Shown: positions 32,833 through 45,590, counted from the stretch's first letter. The stretch: DNA of 64,000 nucleotides from Lampris incognitus (GCF_029633865.1 NC_079222.1:30202811-30266810); one strand, 5' to 3'. A program made the numbers and translations. The notes: a model not told the origin generated them from the sequence alone.

Positions 32833-32949
32833 GTAGATCACAGCTGTCTTGTCACTATGATCTCTTTATGTGCTTCCTTCAGCTCCAGTAAAACAGCACA
32901 CTAAACACTCTTCTTTGCTTATAAACTTTATATTAGTGTGCTTGGCAAT

Positions 32950-33180
32950 GCAACATCCTGGAACACCATAGAATCGCCCTAGCAGCCATACAGACCATGT
33001 ATAGAAACCAGTTAGCAACAGTGTACCAACAACATAAAACACCATCACAACCACCTAGCAACACTCTAGCAACCCTCCAGAACACCATAGCAACTACCTA
33101 GAAACACCCTAGCAACCACGAGGAGCACCATAACAAACACTCAAGCAACCACACAGCACACCCTAGCAACCACCTTGATA
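32950..33180. repeat. Degenerate minisatellite
   Basis: Loosely repeated units of the type CCTAGCAACCA / ACACCATAGCAAC. Confidence 0.7.
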
Positions 33181-33189
33181 GTAGTATTT

Positions 33190-33583
33190 GAAGTTTTCAT
33201 TCTAGTACTTGAGGGCACTTAATATAATTGCAGTAATAGCAATTCTAGTAGTTAAAGTGTGTAAAGTAGTTGAAGTAGTAGTTGAAATATTTTTATTACT
33301 GCTTTTATCATCTGCTTTTACAACAACTACTACTACTGCTACCTCTGATTTTACTTTTAGTAATGTTTCTAGCACTCATACAACTACTATTTTAGTACTA
33401 CACTCTTTTCAATTTATTGATTATTAGGGGAAAGTAGGTTACAACTACTGCTTCAACTACTGTACCTACTGCTTCAAATACCTCAATTACTGATTCAGCT
33501 ACTTGAGGTAGTGTTTTATCTTCTTACGCTACTGCCTCAAGTACTTCAACTACAGTTTCATTATTTCAACAACTGCTTAAAAA
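33190..33583. repeat. Low-complexity CTACTTCAA-type region
   Basis: Degenerate repeats of ACTACTGCTTCAA-like units. Related sequence follows the fold-back element at 34846-34940. Confidence 0.6.
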
Positions 33584-34845
33584 GCAGGCTGAACGAGGCT
33601 CATATTAATTATGTTGAAATCAGGCAATTCCTCTGATCAATGTTGAAAACCGGATGAAATCATCTACACCCGTTCCCAAGATCTCAATGGCATCGGATGC
33701 TCTTCAAAACTAAGCACAGCCAGCTTGTGAAGACTGTGCAAATAAGACACTTCTATGGATGTGATGTCACTTAATTGGCATATTTTCCAAAGTAACAGAG
33801 GCAGCGTATCCTGATGCTGGAGATTTGGAGCGGTCTTCCGTTTGAAGACCTAAGAGAGTGAACCAGAGAGTGCAAGGGCAACGGCCCATACTAGTTTGAG
33901 CCTTATTTGTCCAACAATATTGTTTCTTCAACAGCAGAGAATAAAGAACAGCCCAGCCAAGCTAAAAGGTTTGGAAATACCAACAGGTAAGATCATAGAC
34001 AGTGGCATTAAAATAGTTCAACACATATTTAGATTCCTCTGTAAGTTTTTTTTTTATTTGTGTTTTAATTGTGTAAAGTTAAGATTAGACAGAGCAACCA
34101 CAAATAGGCTAAACAACATAGACCCAGTCTCAGTCACTCTCACTCTCACAGAGAAATTACAGGCAGAATTTTACTAGTCAAAGTCCAGAAACAAACAAAA
34201 AATAAAAACTGTGCAAACAAAGCTATTTTATGTTGAAATTACATCCCTGATTATACATAATTACGCATTTATTTCAACAATCGGCATTAGCATATCACCT
34301 ATCGGCAGTTGTGTGATGGTGTTGGGAATACCTTGAGAAACAAAACAGTGGTGTGTGAGAGTAAGTTAAACTGCTGTAATGCCATCAACTATATTCTTCC
34401 CTGTTGGTACTGCCAAGCCTATTGTTTTGGCTGAGCTGTTATTCATTCTCTGATGACGGTATAATATTTTTTCTGACAAATAAGGCTCAAACTGGTATGG
34501 GCCAATGTCCTGTGCAAATGTCCTGTGCACTCTAATTCACGCTCTCTTCAAATGTCTTCAAATGGAGGTAAATCACAAGACCACTCCAAATCACCAGCCT
34601 CAGGATATACTTCCTCCGTTACTCTGGAAAAGATAACCATGAAGTGACATCACAGCCGTAGAGGTGTCTTATTTGTGTGGTCTTGACAGGCTGGCTGTGC
34701 TTGGTTATGAAGAGCAGCTGATCCTGTACAAACCTCTGAGACAGGTGCAGATAATTTCACATGATTTTCAACACTGATCAGAGGAATGGTCTGATTTCAC
34801 TTTAATTAATGACAGCATTGTTTGGCCTGTTCTTTAAACTTCTTA
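33584..34845. mobile_element. 1.26 kb fold-back element of unknown class
   Basis: The left arm (about 33584-34025) and right arm (about 34365-34845) are inverted copies at an estimated 75-80% identity, e.g. CCTCTGATCA, AAGCACAGCCAGC and TTTGAGCCTTATTTGTC mirrored. The spacer is about 340 bp. No transposase seen. Exact ends and any target duplication were not resolved. Confidence 0.65.
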
Positions 34846-35807
34846 AAATACTTTTACTTGAAGTACCACTTCAGCTAGTTCAACAACTGCTTCAGCTACA
34901 TAAAGTACTGCTTAAAATACTTCAACTATCTACTTTTTCAACAAAGAACACAAATTGTCTTTTGAAAATCTAGCTTTTTCTAGTTTCTGCTTGGCTGTTT
35001 CTCCTACTAGCCCTACTTAACTTTCCAACATACCCCTCATGCTACCGACCTGCTGACTTAGCCCATTTATGAGGTAACTTCCCTCCCTAAACTATAACAT
35101 CCCACTACATCCTCTCTCCTTTCTGTCTCTTACTGTTATATCTTCTTTGTACTTTCTGTACTGTCTGTAACCACTCTCTGCCCCTCCCTTGAACATAGTT
35201 TATTGCTCTGGCCCCTTCCTCTTCCCTCAAACTTATGTTTACTTTTCTCTCTCTCCAGTAGTCTGTTTCCTTTTTTTTAAATATTTTACCAGTGACATTG
35301 TGTTACTCAATTCTTTTGTTGTTTGTTTGTTTTTACAGGCACTTGTCATTGGTGATTGAGGATACAAGCCAAACACTGCAGTCAAGTCCTCTCTCATTGT
35401 TCGCTCTCTTTCTCCCTCTCTTATTTCTCCCTCTCACTTTCACTGTCATGCAGTTCACATTTACACGTACAAAAGACTTGTTTCCAAGCTAGACTGTGAT
35501 GCAGTTCTGTTACATTGTTCTTGATGCCATTTCAATTCAGCATTACACTGTTATTGATGCTATTTTAATTCAGCATTTGAGGATATGCTCATGAGTAAAG
35601 TAAAGCCTGTCATTAACAATTTTATTGGAGACAGTTTCTTCCAAAAATGGTAACGGAGTACCTAGTCAGTTTTTTGATACAAATGTTCCAAATATTATAA
35701 GTCTTACAAAGCCAGCTGTTCAAAGGATTGAGTGCTTATTATAAACTACAGTAATATTTTATTGAATGTGTATTCTTGTCTTGATGCATGCTCAATAATA
35801 ATACCGC
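34846..35807. other. Intergenic gap
   Basis: Low-complexity CTTCAACTA-type sequence at the left, then pyrimidine-rich unique-looking sequence. No gene or element end recognised. Confidence 0.35.
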
Positions 35808-36350
35808 GTGTTCGAGGATAACTGGTGGAGGGGCACCGAGGTGAAACCAGAATCTACACCCATGGGAGAGCCATGCTTAGCTCTGCTGCTGGGAGCTCAG
35901 ATGTTGGCTGCTAATCCGCGCCTTGCGCCACACCTCCCACAGGAAGAGCAGTTAAGTGTTTCAGGCACTGAGGTAAACAAAGATGGCGGCGCTCTGTGGC
36001 TGCATAAACTGGTAGGCATAAAAACACCCAAGTACACCGGCAAATCGGACTGGGTGGCTTTCCATGCCCAATTTGAACTGTTAGCCAGGCGAGCACTTGG
36101 TCGGATGAAAAGAAAGCCCTCCAACTTGCTCTTTGTTTGACGAATGATGCGCTGTCTTGTCTGCTGTTGTTGAATTCTAGCGAGAGGACTGATTATAGTG
36201 AGTTAATTAGCACACTGGAGTGGCGTTTTGGCCAGTGCCTCAACCGGAAATCCTGTGATCTGAGCTGCATGGCCGAGTAAGACATGCAGTTGAGCCAATG
36301 CGGGCTCTGGCTAATGACATTGAGAGTTTGACGAGATGGGCATATGCATG
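35808..36350 (+). pseudogene. Gypsy gag-like fragment
   Basis: An open stretch of 110 aa (VGIKTPKYTGKSDWVAFHAQ, FELLARRALG), then after a shift SERTDYSELISTLEWRFGQ, as in Ty3/gypsy gag. It continues past the insert at 37740 with ARYQFIRALSPADLHAHTHQ. Several stops. Confidence 0.65.
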
Positions 36351-37735
36351 TGTAACCCCCTAGACCTGTCACTTTAAAGATAGTGCAGAGTATCTAAGTA
36401 GGAAGCAGGGGTTTGTTTCTAATCTAGATTCGATGATGAGATTGGCTGTCATTTAGCTGTCTGCCTGTTAAAGTAGACATTAAAATCCACCCCAAATAAG
36501 AGAACATGTCAACAGATGGGCTATGTGAAAAGGAACTATATTATAGCCAATGACAAAAATAAAAGGTCACAGTATCGCACAATATATTACAATTGACAAA
36601 TATCTTTCGACACACTGAATGTCATTTTTTCCCTTGTTGATCCACTACTGGCCAAACAAAAGTAATTGGTGGATCACAAAAAACAAAACAAAAACCTGAG
36701 ATCTCAGAAAAGTTTCAAAGTTCAACTAACAGAATAAAAAAAAAAATAGTCCTACCGTCCTCTTTTGCAATAAATGTCCCACAAAATGTCCCAGGTGATG
36801 ACTGTGGGGTTGGTGGACTGGCAGTCGATGAGATGGTGGACAGACGACGACTCAAGGTCCAACTGAACAGCTCCAAAAAACCAAAAACAAACAGCCTAAA
36901 TACATGCTCTGGACCCCTTACTCATCACAAGTTCATAATCAATGTCCATCGAGATCTATTTTAAGACAGCTCCAGCTCTACCATGTCTTCTTTTTTTATT
37001 ATTATCAATTTTCATTAACTCAGAACGACTGTACATAATAATGCAATTCACAGTATACCTCAAAGCACATGTATTCAACGTAAACACCTCAAAAATTAAT
37101 TACATCTAATAATTTTACAGTTCAAACACCCAGTTGCTAGCAAGGCTCCACAAATAGCTTATAACATAAAGCTTGGCTGCACGAGGAATCTGAGAGCCTC
37201 AACATCACGTGCGGCTAGGTGCCGCGGCTAATTAGCGGCTGCATAGGGCTCATTGGCACACAACACAATTATCACATATTCATGAACTAATTGTATCGTC
37301 TTCGAGATTATCCCGACTGTTTTTTATATAGAAGTACTGAGTGTAAATCAAAATTTTTTGTATCTGTGTGCATTCATTGCTAATGTAGTTAACATGCTAA
37401 GCTAACAGATACAACCGTTAACTCACCGGAATATCAAATGTTCAGAGTCCTAAGTACGAAGCTGCAGCTCCTCGGCCAACTCTTGTGGCTCATGGTTGCC
37501 TCAGTTCACGAATTTTTAATTAACTGTGACTCCGTTTTCACTACAAAAACTCCGACGGACTGAACCACACCATCAGCAGAGGAAGGGGGGAAAAAACTGA
37601 CCGTTACGAGAGAAAGCCACCGTCGCGCTCTCTGCGTTGGGGGGGGGGGGGCGGAGCGTATCAATACCTAGCAACCTCATTTAAAGGGACAGTAACATAA
37701 GCAACATAAATCTATGGTTAACTACCCTGGTTACA
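36351..37735. mobile_element. LTR-like insert (possible solo LTR)
   Basis: 1385 bp beginning TGTAACC and ending GGTTACA, in the middle of gypsy gag, with a possible 4-bp duplication (CATG/CACG, one mismatch). Non-coding, with a GC-rich CpG-containing stretch near 37600-37660. A TG..CA-ended non-coding block fits a solo LTR. A non-autonomous DNA element is the alternative. Confidence 0.5.
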
Positions 37736-37996
37736 CACGCACACCATCTACGGTGCAAACTGAGCAGGCCCGCTACCAATTTATTAGGGCACTCTCCCCA
37801 GCTGACCTGCACGCCCATACCCACCAGCTCATCCACGCTCGCTGCGTGAGGCGCTCGAGTATGCGCTAGAAAGAGAGACGGTGATGAAAGCGGTGCAGCA
37901 CGACACGTTTGCAGACAACCCCTGATGGTTAGAGCAGTGGCGGAGTGCGAGACTGTTGCCCAAAAGCCAGTGCGGCTGGAGGAGGTGACTGAAATA

Positions 37997-39775
37997 CGCC
38001 CATTTCACGCTGCGGCCATCTTGGATTTTTAAAAAACCAAGTGGTGGGAACTTAGCCACGCCCCCTTCTTACTCAATCGGAAATCAATGCAGCCGGGGCC
38101 AGCAGCAAACATGGTTTGGACTACCAACCTCGAGCACCTACCGTCATTTACCACAATATGAAAACTAAGCTGGATCTTTTCTTTTTCGAGTACTTTCTGC
38201 CTCTCCTGTGCCAGTGAGGAGAGACACACACAGGGCTGTATTCAAAGAAGCTGTTTAATCACAATAAAATAAAAAATAAGATACATTTCATTTTTATGCT
38301 GTACATTCAATATTTATACATTAGATTTTCCCATCTACAATATTTTCATTCTTTGTCCTTTAACTTTAACAAAACTGGTTCATTTTAAACTAAAATATGT
38401 TCAGTCAACTGTCATTCTGTTGTAGCAATAAACTGGAACTCGCTACCAACTCAAATCATCAATTGTTTACTAAACTAAGATAGCGATTGCTCATCTCAAG
38501 GTGTGGGCTAAAAAATGGGACTGTACTGAAATGAAGTTAAATATGTTTCAATCCATCTAAGGTTTGTGTGCACTATTTTCTTGTCAGCTGAATTTAACAA
38601 AGGTTTAAAACAATGGTCCCTGAAAATGCGTTAGGAGAGCACACACAGTCCACAGTTGGTTGACTGTTCCACTTAGTGAAAGGGGTATGACTCCATCAAA
38701 AATGTGGTACTCCTTTATGCGTCTTATTGACCATTCGACGTGTATTCTCAAGCCAGCATTACTCTGTGTGTCTGTGAGCTCATCACAGCTAAATTGTCCA
38801 CTTGGGCCTAAAAATGCAGGGATGACAAGTTTTACATGTATTTCATCGAGCAGGTCTTTGATAAGGAAGCCCTTATCGGCCATGACCTCATCACCTGACT
38901 CTAAGAGGTCCAGAACACCTGACCTCTTAGTTATCTCCTTATCAGAAGTACATCCTGTGTATAGATTACTTACCAGGCTAACTGACCCTGAGGGAGTGAT
39001 CCCAATTAGGGATTTCAGTGTAGTGTTACTTTTATAATGGGAGTATGTCATGGTGTTCAAAACCTTCGAACTAGCAGTCTCGATGCGGATCTCTGTGCAG
39101 TCTAGCATCACTCTTGTGTTTGGGTAGAATTCCCTGAATACTGGTGGCATTAGCTCGTCTACTGCTGCTCTACTAGGCCATATTGGGAGGGTCCCTAACA
39201 TAAAGAGCAAATAGTTGGCCCACGTCGTACAGTTCCTGCTGACTGTGGCCGGCGACACATTGAATCGTACAGATAAATCCAGAGCAAAAAAGGCCTGCCT
39301 CACACGGCACAAGAACAGGAAAAACTGATCAATCAGCGATAAATGCTCTGCATGGAAGCCAGACACAGAAATGTGTTCTAGGTTATGGCTGTTCCTTTGC
39401 ATTGGAGTCCATCGCACCATGGACTCTGCAGTAGGCTGTAAAGCTAGGAAGAGTGCTTTGAGGGTGTGGTAATCCTTAAAACCAGTGTAAAACCTGATCA
39501 GATTGGGCGCACACTGGAAGCATTCTAGACCAAAACGCTCACTTTTCAGCTTTTATTTTCGTCCTCCAGGAAAGCGATGCGTTTCTTTACTGTGTCAAGC
39601 TGGTCTTCCACAGAAAGGGACTTCACATCATAGTCATGATCAGGTAGAGTCGCCCAAACCTCACTGGACACATGAGGATATGTCATACATGTGGGAAGCA
39701 ATATAAATCCACACATTTTCCTGTTATCAAGATGATGTGTCAGAATAGAGCTATCCACTGTTGAAAGATTAGTGA

Positions 39776-39825
<50 letters not shown>

Positions 39826-40640
39826 TATACAATGCAGTAATCTACATGTTTGAAAAATTGTATTGTACTGACAGTAACAACTCACCTATCTCCCTCATGT
39901 TCCTCTTCATGTTCCTCTTCATCTTCTTCCGCTATTAAGTCACCAATGCGACTACAAACAGGAGCAAACATTTTTCAATGTCAAACTTCTGTCTCCCTTC
40001 TAATGTTTTAGTCACAGTGAAACTGATCACCCCAATATTATTTAACTGGCTGTACATGGTGCAATCTCGGCAGCTTAATGCATACAGTAACGTTAAATGT
40101 ACACGCAAACCCTGCAGCTCAATGCATACAGTAGGCCTACATGTACACAATGTCTGTTGCAATAATAGCAGGAGGAGTAAACATTTAGCCGTATGGCATC
40201 TTAATGTGGAATTTAGTTGTAAACATGAGTGCACAACTGTAAACGCTACTCACTCATCCGCTGACTCGGTGTCACCTCCCCAGCAAGTTGACCACCACGA
40301 ACAGGAACCCTAAAAATGCAAGCTATTAATGGCAGGTATTATGTTTCATTTCATCAACATCCTAAAATCATTTTCATGACAACATCCAGCTAACGTTATT
40401 ATAGCTCTGCATTACCTACCGTGATGTCTGTCTGCTAGCAAAGTTAGTAAACTTAGCTACCTCCTCGGCGTAGGTTGATTTGACCATGGGAAAATGGTCT
40501 GTAGAGTTCCGGGCTTCAGTTTTGTCAGCCCAAGAAACGTCTTGTGCAGTGTTTTCAATGAAGTAAGAAGGGGGCGTGGCTAAGTTCCCACCGCTTGTTT
40601 TTTTTTTTAAATCCAAGATGGCCGCGGCGTGAAATGGACG
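37997..40640 (-). mobile_element. ISL2EU-type DNA transposon
   Basis: Inverted ends of about 80 bp (CGCCCATTTCACGCTGCGG on the left, mirrored CGTCCATTTCACGCCGCGG on the right; shared GGGAACTTAGCCACGCCCCC) flanked by TA. An (AT)n tract lies at 39778-39822. Carries the transposase described next. Confidence 0.8.
38605..39758 (-). pseudogene. DDE transposase (DDE_Tnp_4/ISL2EU-like), nearly intact
   Basis: The 271-aa frame 39420-38605 has NVSPATVSRNCTTW (helix-turn-helix), MLDCTEIRIE (first Asp), SDKEITKRSGVL, VMADKGF (second Asp) and RIHVEWSIRRIKEYHI. The latter is the expected position of a catalytic Glu in RIHVERAIGRIK-type motifs; here HVEW retains E. An upstream piece (39758-39546, coiled VEDQLDTVKKRIAFLE) is in another frame, separated by a frameshift or unrecognised intron. 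A THAP domain was not found. Confidence 0.75.
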
Positions 40641-40740
40641 TATGATCAGGGGACTGGCCCTGCTTCCATCCGGGAACCAACAGACATGGCCTCAGGCACA
40701 GACATGACTCTGCTGTGGCTGCGGCCAGGCCGGACACCTG

Positions 40741-42402
40741 GGGCCTCATGTATCAGTGGTTACTATGAGCAAATTTGTTCTTAAACACCCATGGATTTTT
40801 TAGCCCTTAAGATTGTCTGACAGACAGTAGCAAAGCATGATGGTTTGCCTTTCCTTTGATAAGCACATTAAAGAAATCACCAAGACTGCCTTTTTTCTTT
40901 TACGTAACATAGCTAAAATTCGGTCTTTTCTCTCCATGGCTGACGCAGAGATTCTAATACATACATTTGTTTCATCCAGACTTGATTGCTGTAATGTTCT
41001 GTTCTCAAGTCTGCCACATTCTAGTACTAAAAGTCTTCAGATGGTTCAGAATGCTGCTGCTAGAGTTCTAACTAAAACTAAGAAATTTGACCATATTACA
41101 CCAATTCTTGCCTCCCTTCATTGGCTTCCTATCCATGTTAGATCAGAATACAAGGTGCTTCTGCTGACTTATAAAATCCTACATGGGCTTGCCCCATCCT
41201 ACCTGTCTGATCTCCTTAAACCTTACATGCCATCTCGAGCACTTCGTTCTCAAAATACAGGGCTCCTTTGTGTACCCAAAGTTAAAAAGAAGTCAGCTGG
41301 TGGCAGGGCCTTTTCCTATCGGGCTCCATTGTTGTGGAATAACCTGCCTGCTGCCATAAGACAATCAGAGTCTTGTTGAGTCCTTTAAATCCAAACTTAA
41401 AACTCATCTTTTTGCCTTAGTTTACAATTAGTTGCCTTTAAGTTGAGTGCTTCACAACCTGTACTGGATGGCGGGTTGGTTTTCTGTCTCAATGAATTTA
41501 CCAACCGCTGTTCTGCCGACGAGATTATTGAGTATAGATTACAGAGTATAGATTATGACGAATTGATGACTTGATTATGGCTAATGACTATTGCAAACTG
41601 TTCTCTTCTCTAACGTGTCTTTTCTCTCTCTCTGAATAATGTCTTCTCCTTTCTCTTTTTCTGTATTTGAATGGTGTCATGTGAGTCTCTCTTGTGTGCA
41701 TGTGCAGTCGGTTCTCCTCCCAGGTCTCCGTGGTGATGGTGGCCGCCATTTGGATGCTGCCTGTCCTTCCTCTCCTCACATAAGTTTTTCTTTTATTACA
41801 TGATGATGCTGGTCGCGTGGCTTGGGTCCTGGACTGTTCCGTTGGCATGTGGACACTGCTTGGCATCCTGTGCATCATGTTCTTCATAAATGTTATGTCC
41901 ATTATAATTCTGTTATCCTCTTTCAATGTTGTATTATGTAAATTGCGTGAACACAACATCCATTGCACGCTGTCCGTCTTGGGAGAGAGATCCCTCCTCT
42001 GTTGCTCTCCCTGGGGTTTCTTCCTATTTTTTCTCCCTGTTAAAGGATTTTTTTAGGGAGTTGTTCCTTATCCGATGAGAGGGTCTAAGGTCAGGATGTT
42101 GTGTTGCTGTTAAGCCCACTGAGGGAAATTTGTAATTTGTGATATTGGGCTATACAAATAAAATTGATTTGATTTGATTTGATGGTTATATTTGTAATTC
42201 CTTGATCCTAACATCTATTGTCTTCCTCTTGCAACGAGCAATCACTCAGGCCTGCAAAGACATAACTGTTAGCCAATCAGTGTCTATATTCAGGGGTTAC
42301 CCAGGTTCTAGACTGGTCTCTGAGTCAAACTTCAGTGCTAAAACAATCCCATGGGTGTGTAAGAACAAATTTGCCCATAGTAACGATTGATATGTAAGGC
42401 CC
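40741..42402. mobile_element. Harbinger-like non-autonomous element carrying an L2 LINE
   Basis: Inverted ends of about 55 bp start GGGCCTCATGTATCA on the left and GGGCCTTACATATCA on the right strand, flanked by the 3-bp duplication CTG (40738-40740 and 42403-42405). Short GGGCC ends with a 3-bp duplication fit PIF/Harbinger. Confidence 0.75.
40846..42179 (+). pseudogene. L2-type LINE, 3' part
   Basis: Encodes the C-terminal region of an L2-like reverse transcriptase: SSRLDCCNVLFSSLP, ILASLHWLPIHVRSEYK, LLTYKILHGLAPSYLSDLL and GGRAFSYRAPLLWNNLP. The 3' end GGGCTATACAAATAAAATTG is followed by TTTGA repeats. 8-bp duplication TGATGGTT at 40838-40845 and 42180-42187. 5'-truncated. Confidence 0.85.
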
Positions 42403-44850
42403 CTGGTGAGGAATTGCCCTGCCCGGGCTAAGATGACAGGAAATGATGCGGGGTCACAGTAGGTGGGATGCTGCACACCCCCATACCAATGTCCTGTACA
42501 CTGCCCATGCATGTCAGATGGTTCTCACATAACAACAGGGACAAGGGGCAGGAAGTTGTTGTGGTGGGAAGGACTTCTATTTCAGACTTGCCACATTCCT
42601 ATTTGCACTGAGGATGTTTCATGTATTGCCTTACTGGACATGGGGTCAACAGTCACGGTGGTCCGGCCGTATGGTGCCAGTGAGGACGCAGATGGAGGAC
42701 ACAGCTGTTCAGCTCCGTACAGTAACCGGTGAGCTAGCACCAATTAAGGGGAGGGGACAGCTGATGCTGACAGTTGGGGGGAGGAGCATGAGACATCTAG
42801 TTTGGGTAGTAGAGGTGCAGGACACATGCAGTCTGAGCATGGACTTTTAGAAAGATCACAGCTGTCAGCTGGACGTAGGGAAGGCCACACTGAGTTTTAG
42901 CGGGGGTCATGTTGTGAATATGAGGCTGCAGGACCTTCAGTGCATGGGAGAGCTGACAACGGAATGCCACAGAAGCTATGTTGGGGGAAGTGAGCACGTG
43001 GGCCACATGTGGATGCCCAGTACAACCCAGCCTGAGTCCCAGCTAATGTCCATGCAAATCCTACATCCTAGGGAGCTGGAGCGGCTGGGGGTGTCCCAGA
43101 GAAGATACGGGGGGGGGGGGGGGCTCAACGTCCACTGCTGCTTCTGTTACTCCAGTATGCACCACAAGCGAGAGCCGTGCAGAAGGGCTGTGGAGGCTCA
43201 TCGGGCAGCGAGAGGAGGAGGATGGCAGTTATGCAGAAGATCTGGCAAAGGAGTGCCAATGACCTGGAGGCGCAACAGCAGGAGCAACTGTGGCAGCTGC
43301 TGATTGAATTTCAGGACTGCTTTGCATGTGATGAGGAGGAACTGGGAAAGACCACACTTGTGCAGCACTCCATTGAGATGGGAAATATCTTTCCCATATG
43401 GCAGCGCCCACAGTGCCTCCCTTTGGGTCAGCAGGAAGCGGTGGAGCAGGCTCTACAAAAAATACAGTGTGCAGGCATAATCGAGCCCTCCGAGAGCCCC
43501 TGGGCTTCACCGGTGGTCATGGTGCCAAAGAAGGGGGGAAAGTGGCACTTCCGTGTGGACTACAGGAGACTTAATGATGTCACCAAGAAGGACGCCTAAC
43601 CCCTTCTGGCTGTGGATGAATACCTGGATCTGGTGGCTGGCTCCTCCTGGTTCTCTTCCCTGGACTTAAGGAATGGCTACTGGAAGGTCCTGCTATCTGC
43701 TAAAGCACGGCCCAAGACTGCATTCTGCACAGGGAAGGGACTATGGCAGTTTTAAGTCCTTTGTTTGGGTTTTTGCAATGCGTCTGCCACATTCGAGCAC
43801 TTAATGGAGAGGGTGTTAGCTGGGGTTCGACATACTGAATACTTTTGCTTTTTTTTTTTTGGATGACATCCTGGCACATGGCAGCTCATTTGATTCAGCT
43901 GTAGCAGTACTGTGCAGAGTGGTGGAGAGGATCGGGTGTGGGGCTGAAGCTACACCCCGACAAGTGCAGGCTACTGAGCAGGGAGCTGACCTTCCTGGGG
44001 CACCACATAGGCAGCAAGGGGATTGGCACCGCAGAGAAGAAGGTGCCCATCATACGTGAGTGGGCTACCGAACAGAGGGGGTTAAAAGGTTTTTTTAGGA
44101 TTGGCCTCCCACTACAGCAAGTTTTTGTGGGGGTTTTCATGCATCATAGCCCCCTTGTACAAGTTACTACAAATGGATCAGCAATTCTTTTGGGCAGGGG
44201 ACTGCGAAACAGCTTTTTAAACACTGCAACAGGCCCTGACAAGTGCGCCAATCTTGGCACCCCCTGACCTCCATTTGCCCTTTGTCTTGGACACCGATGT
44301 GAGCAGAGACGGGGTAGGTGCGGACCTGTCACAGATGTGGCCTGACGGAGATAAAGTTGTGGCTTATTAGAGCAAAGCACTGAGCAAAGCAGGCAGTATT
44401 TTGTCACTCACAGGGAGCTGCTGGCAGTAGTCTTTGCCATCCGGCACTTTGAGCATTACCTGTGTGGCCGGTCTTCCACCATACGCACTGATCATGCCTC
44501 TTTCCAGTGGCTGATGATATTCAAGGAGCCAGAGGGGCAGTTGGCTTGTTGGTTGGTAGAGTTGCAGGGCTATGAGTTCACCAAAACCCACCGCAGAGGA
44601 GAATGGCGTGGTAACGCAGACGCACTGTCTCGTCGGCCATGCAGCTCAGAGGGCTGCCGGTATTGTGACCGCAAAGAAGCCAGGGAACATGAGCTGGTCC
44701 TGGGGTCATAGGGGCAGGACTGAGAAGAGCATGGGGCGGCCATACTGGTGAGTAGAGAGCTGCAAGTGGTGGATGTTACGGACTGGTCTACAGAGCAGAG
44801 ACAGGATCGGGACCTGCAGCCTAGGATGCTGTGGGAGGGTGCGCAGCAGT
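42403..44850 (+). pseudogene. Gypsy pol remnant: protease, reverse transcriptase, RNase H
   Basis: Protease-like LLDMGSTVTVV near 42625. Reverse transcriptase from about 43270 with WASPVVMVPKKGGKWHFRVD and YRRLNDVT, then SSLDLRNGYWKV after a stop, and LHPDKCRLLSRELTFLGHHI. RNase H remnants: HRELLAVVFAIRHFEHYLCG and YEFTKTHRRGEWRGNADALS. Multiple stops and shifts, no integrase. Confidence 0.8.
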
Positions 44851-45154
44851 GACCACCATGAAAAGAGGTGGCAGCTCATAAATAAAGTGATGCTCAGTTG
44901 TGAGTTTCGAAGTGTGTGTGTGTATGTGTGTTTTTTTAATAGCGGTGAACGCTAAAATACAACCACCGCTTTATTCACGCGTGAGGCATTCGAGATGTGT
45001 CCATGCCCTACCTTTTCTACCACCAGCATCACCTGTTCCACCGTGGTACTGGGCCGCAGTACTACCCTCACTCCGTGCCTCAAATACAGGGACGACATCT
45101 CAAATGACGTCATGCCCGCCAAAAAGCACGGCTCACCGTCCGCCAAAAACAACC

Positions 45155-45275
45155 ACCCATCCATTATCCGAACCGCTTATCCTGCTCTCGGGGTCGCTGG
45201 AGCCTATCCCAGCAGTCATTGGGCGGCAGGCGGGGAGACATCCTGAACAGGCCGCCAGGCTATCACACAGGGCCG

Positions 45276-45369
<94 letters not shown>

Positions 45370-45590
45370 TTATAGGGACAATTTAGTATGGCCGACTCGC
45401 CTAACCTGCATGTCTTTGGACTGTAAGAGGAAACCAGAGCCCCCGGAGGAAACCCACGCAGACATGGGGAGAACATGCAAACTCCACGCAGAGGACGACC
45501 GGGGACGACCCCCAAGGTTGGACTATCCCGGGGCTCGAACCCAGGACATTCTTGCTGTGAGGCGACCGCACTAACTACTGCGCCACCGAG
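45155..45590 (-). repeat. SINE family B, copy 3, with (CA)n
   Basis: Minus-strand copy. The (CA)n tract at about 45277-45368 sits at the same internal position where other copies have TG/CA or GTTA runs. Confidence 0.7.

Larger units (their letters stand above)
35808..44850 (+). mobile_element. Decayed Ty3/gypsy retrotransposon 1, repeatedly interrupted
   Basis: Gag-like sequence at 35808-36350 resumes at 37740-37990. A protease/RT/RNase H-like region follows at 40645-40740 and 42403-44850. Interrupting elements are at 36351-37735, 37997-40640 and 40741-42402. No integrase and no own LTRs recognised. The outer limits are approximate. Confidence 0.75.

Noticed and set aside
33655..33790. 5S rRNA-derived segment in the fold-back arms
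   Set aside because: A short CTAAGCA-type resemblance to the 5S internal promoter is present in both arms, but the rest aligns poorly. An RNA-model search would be needed.
41817..42056. 79-aa hydrophobic frame as a membrane protein
   Set aside because: It is the 3' untranslated part of an L2 LINE.
44900..45574. 224-aa frame as a gene
   Set aside because: Covers a SINE and its CA array; no domain recognisable.
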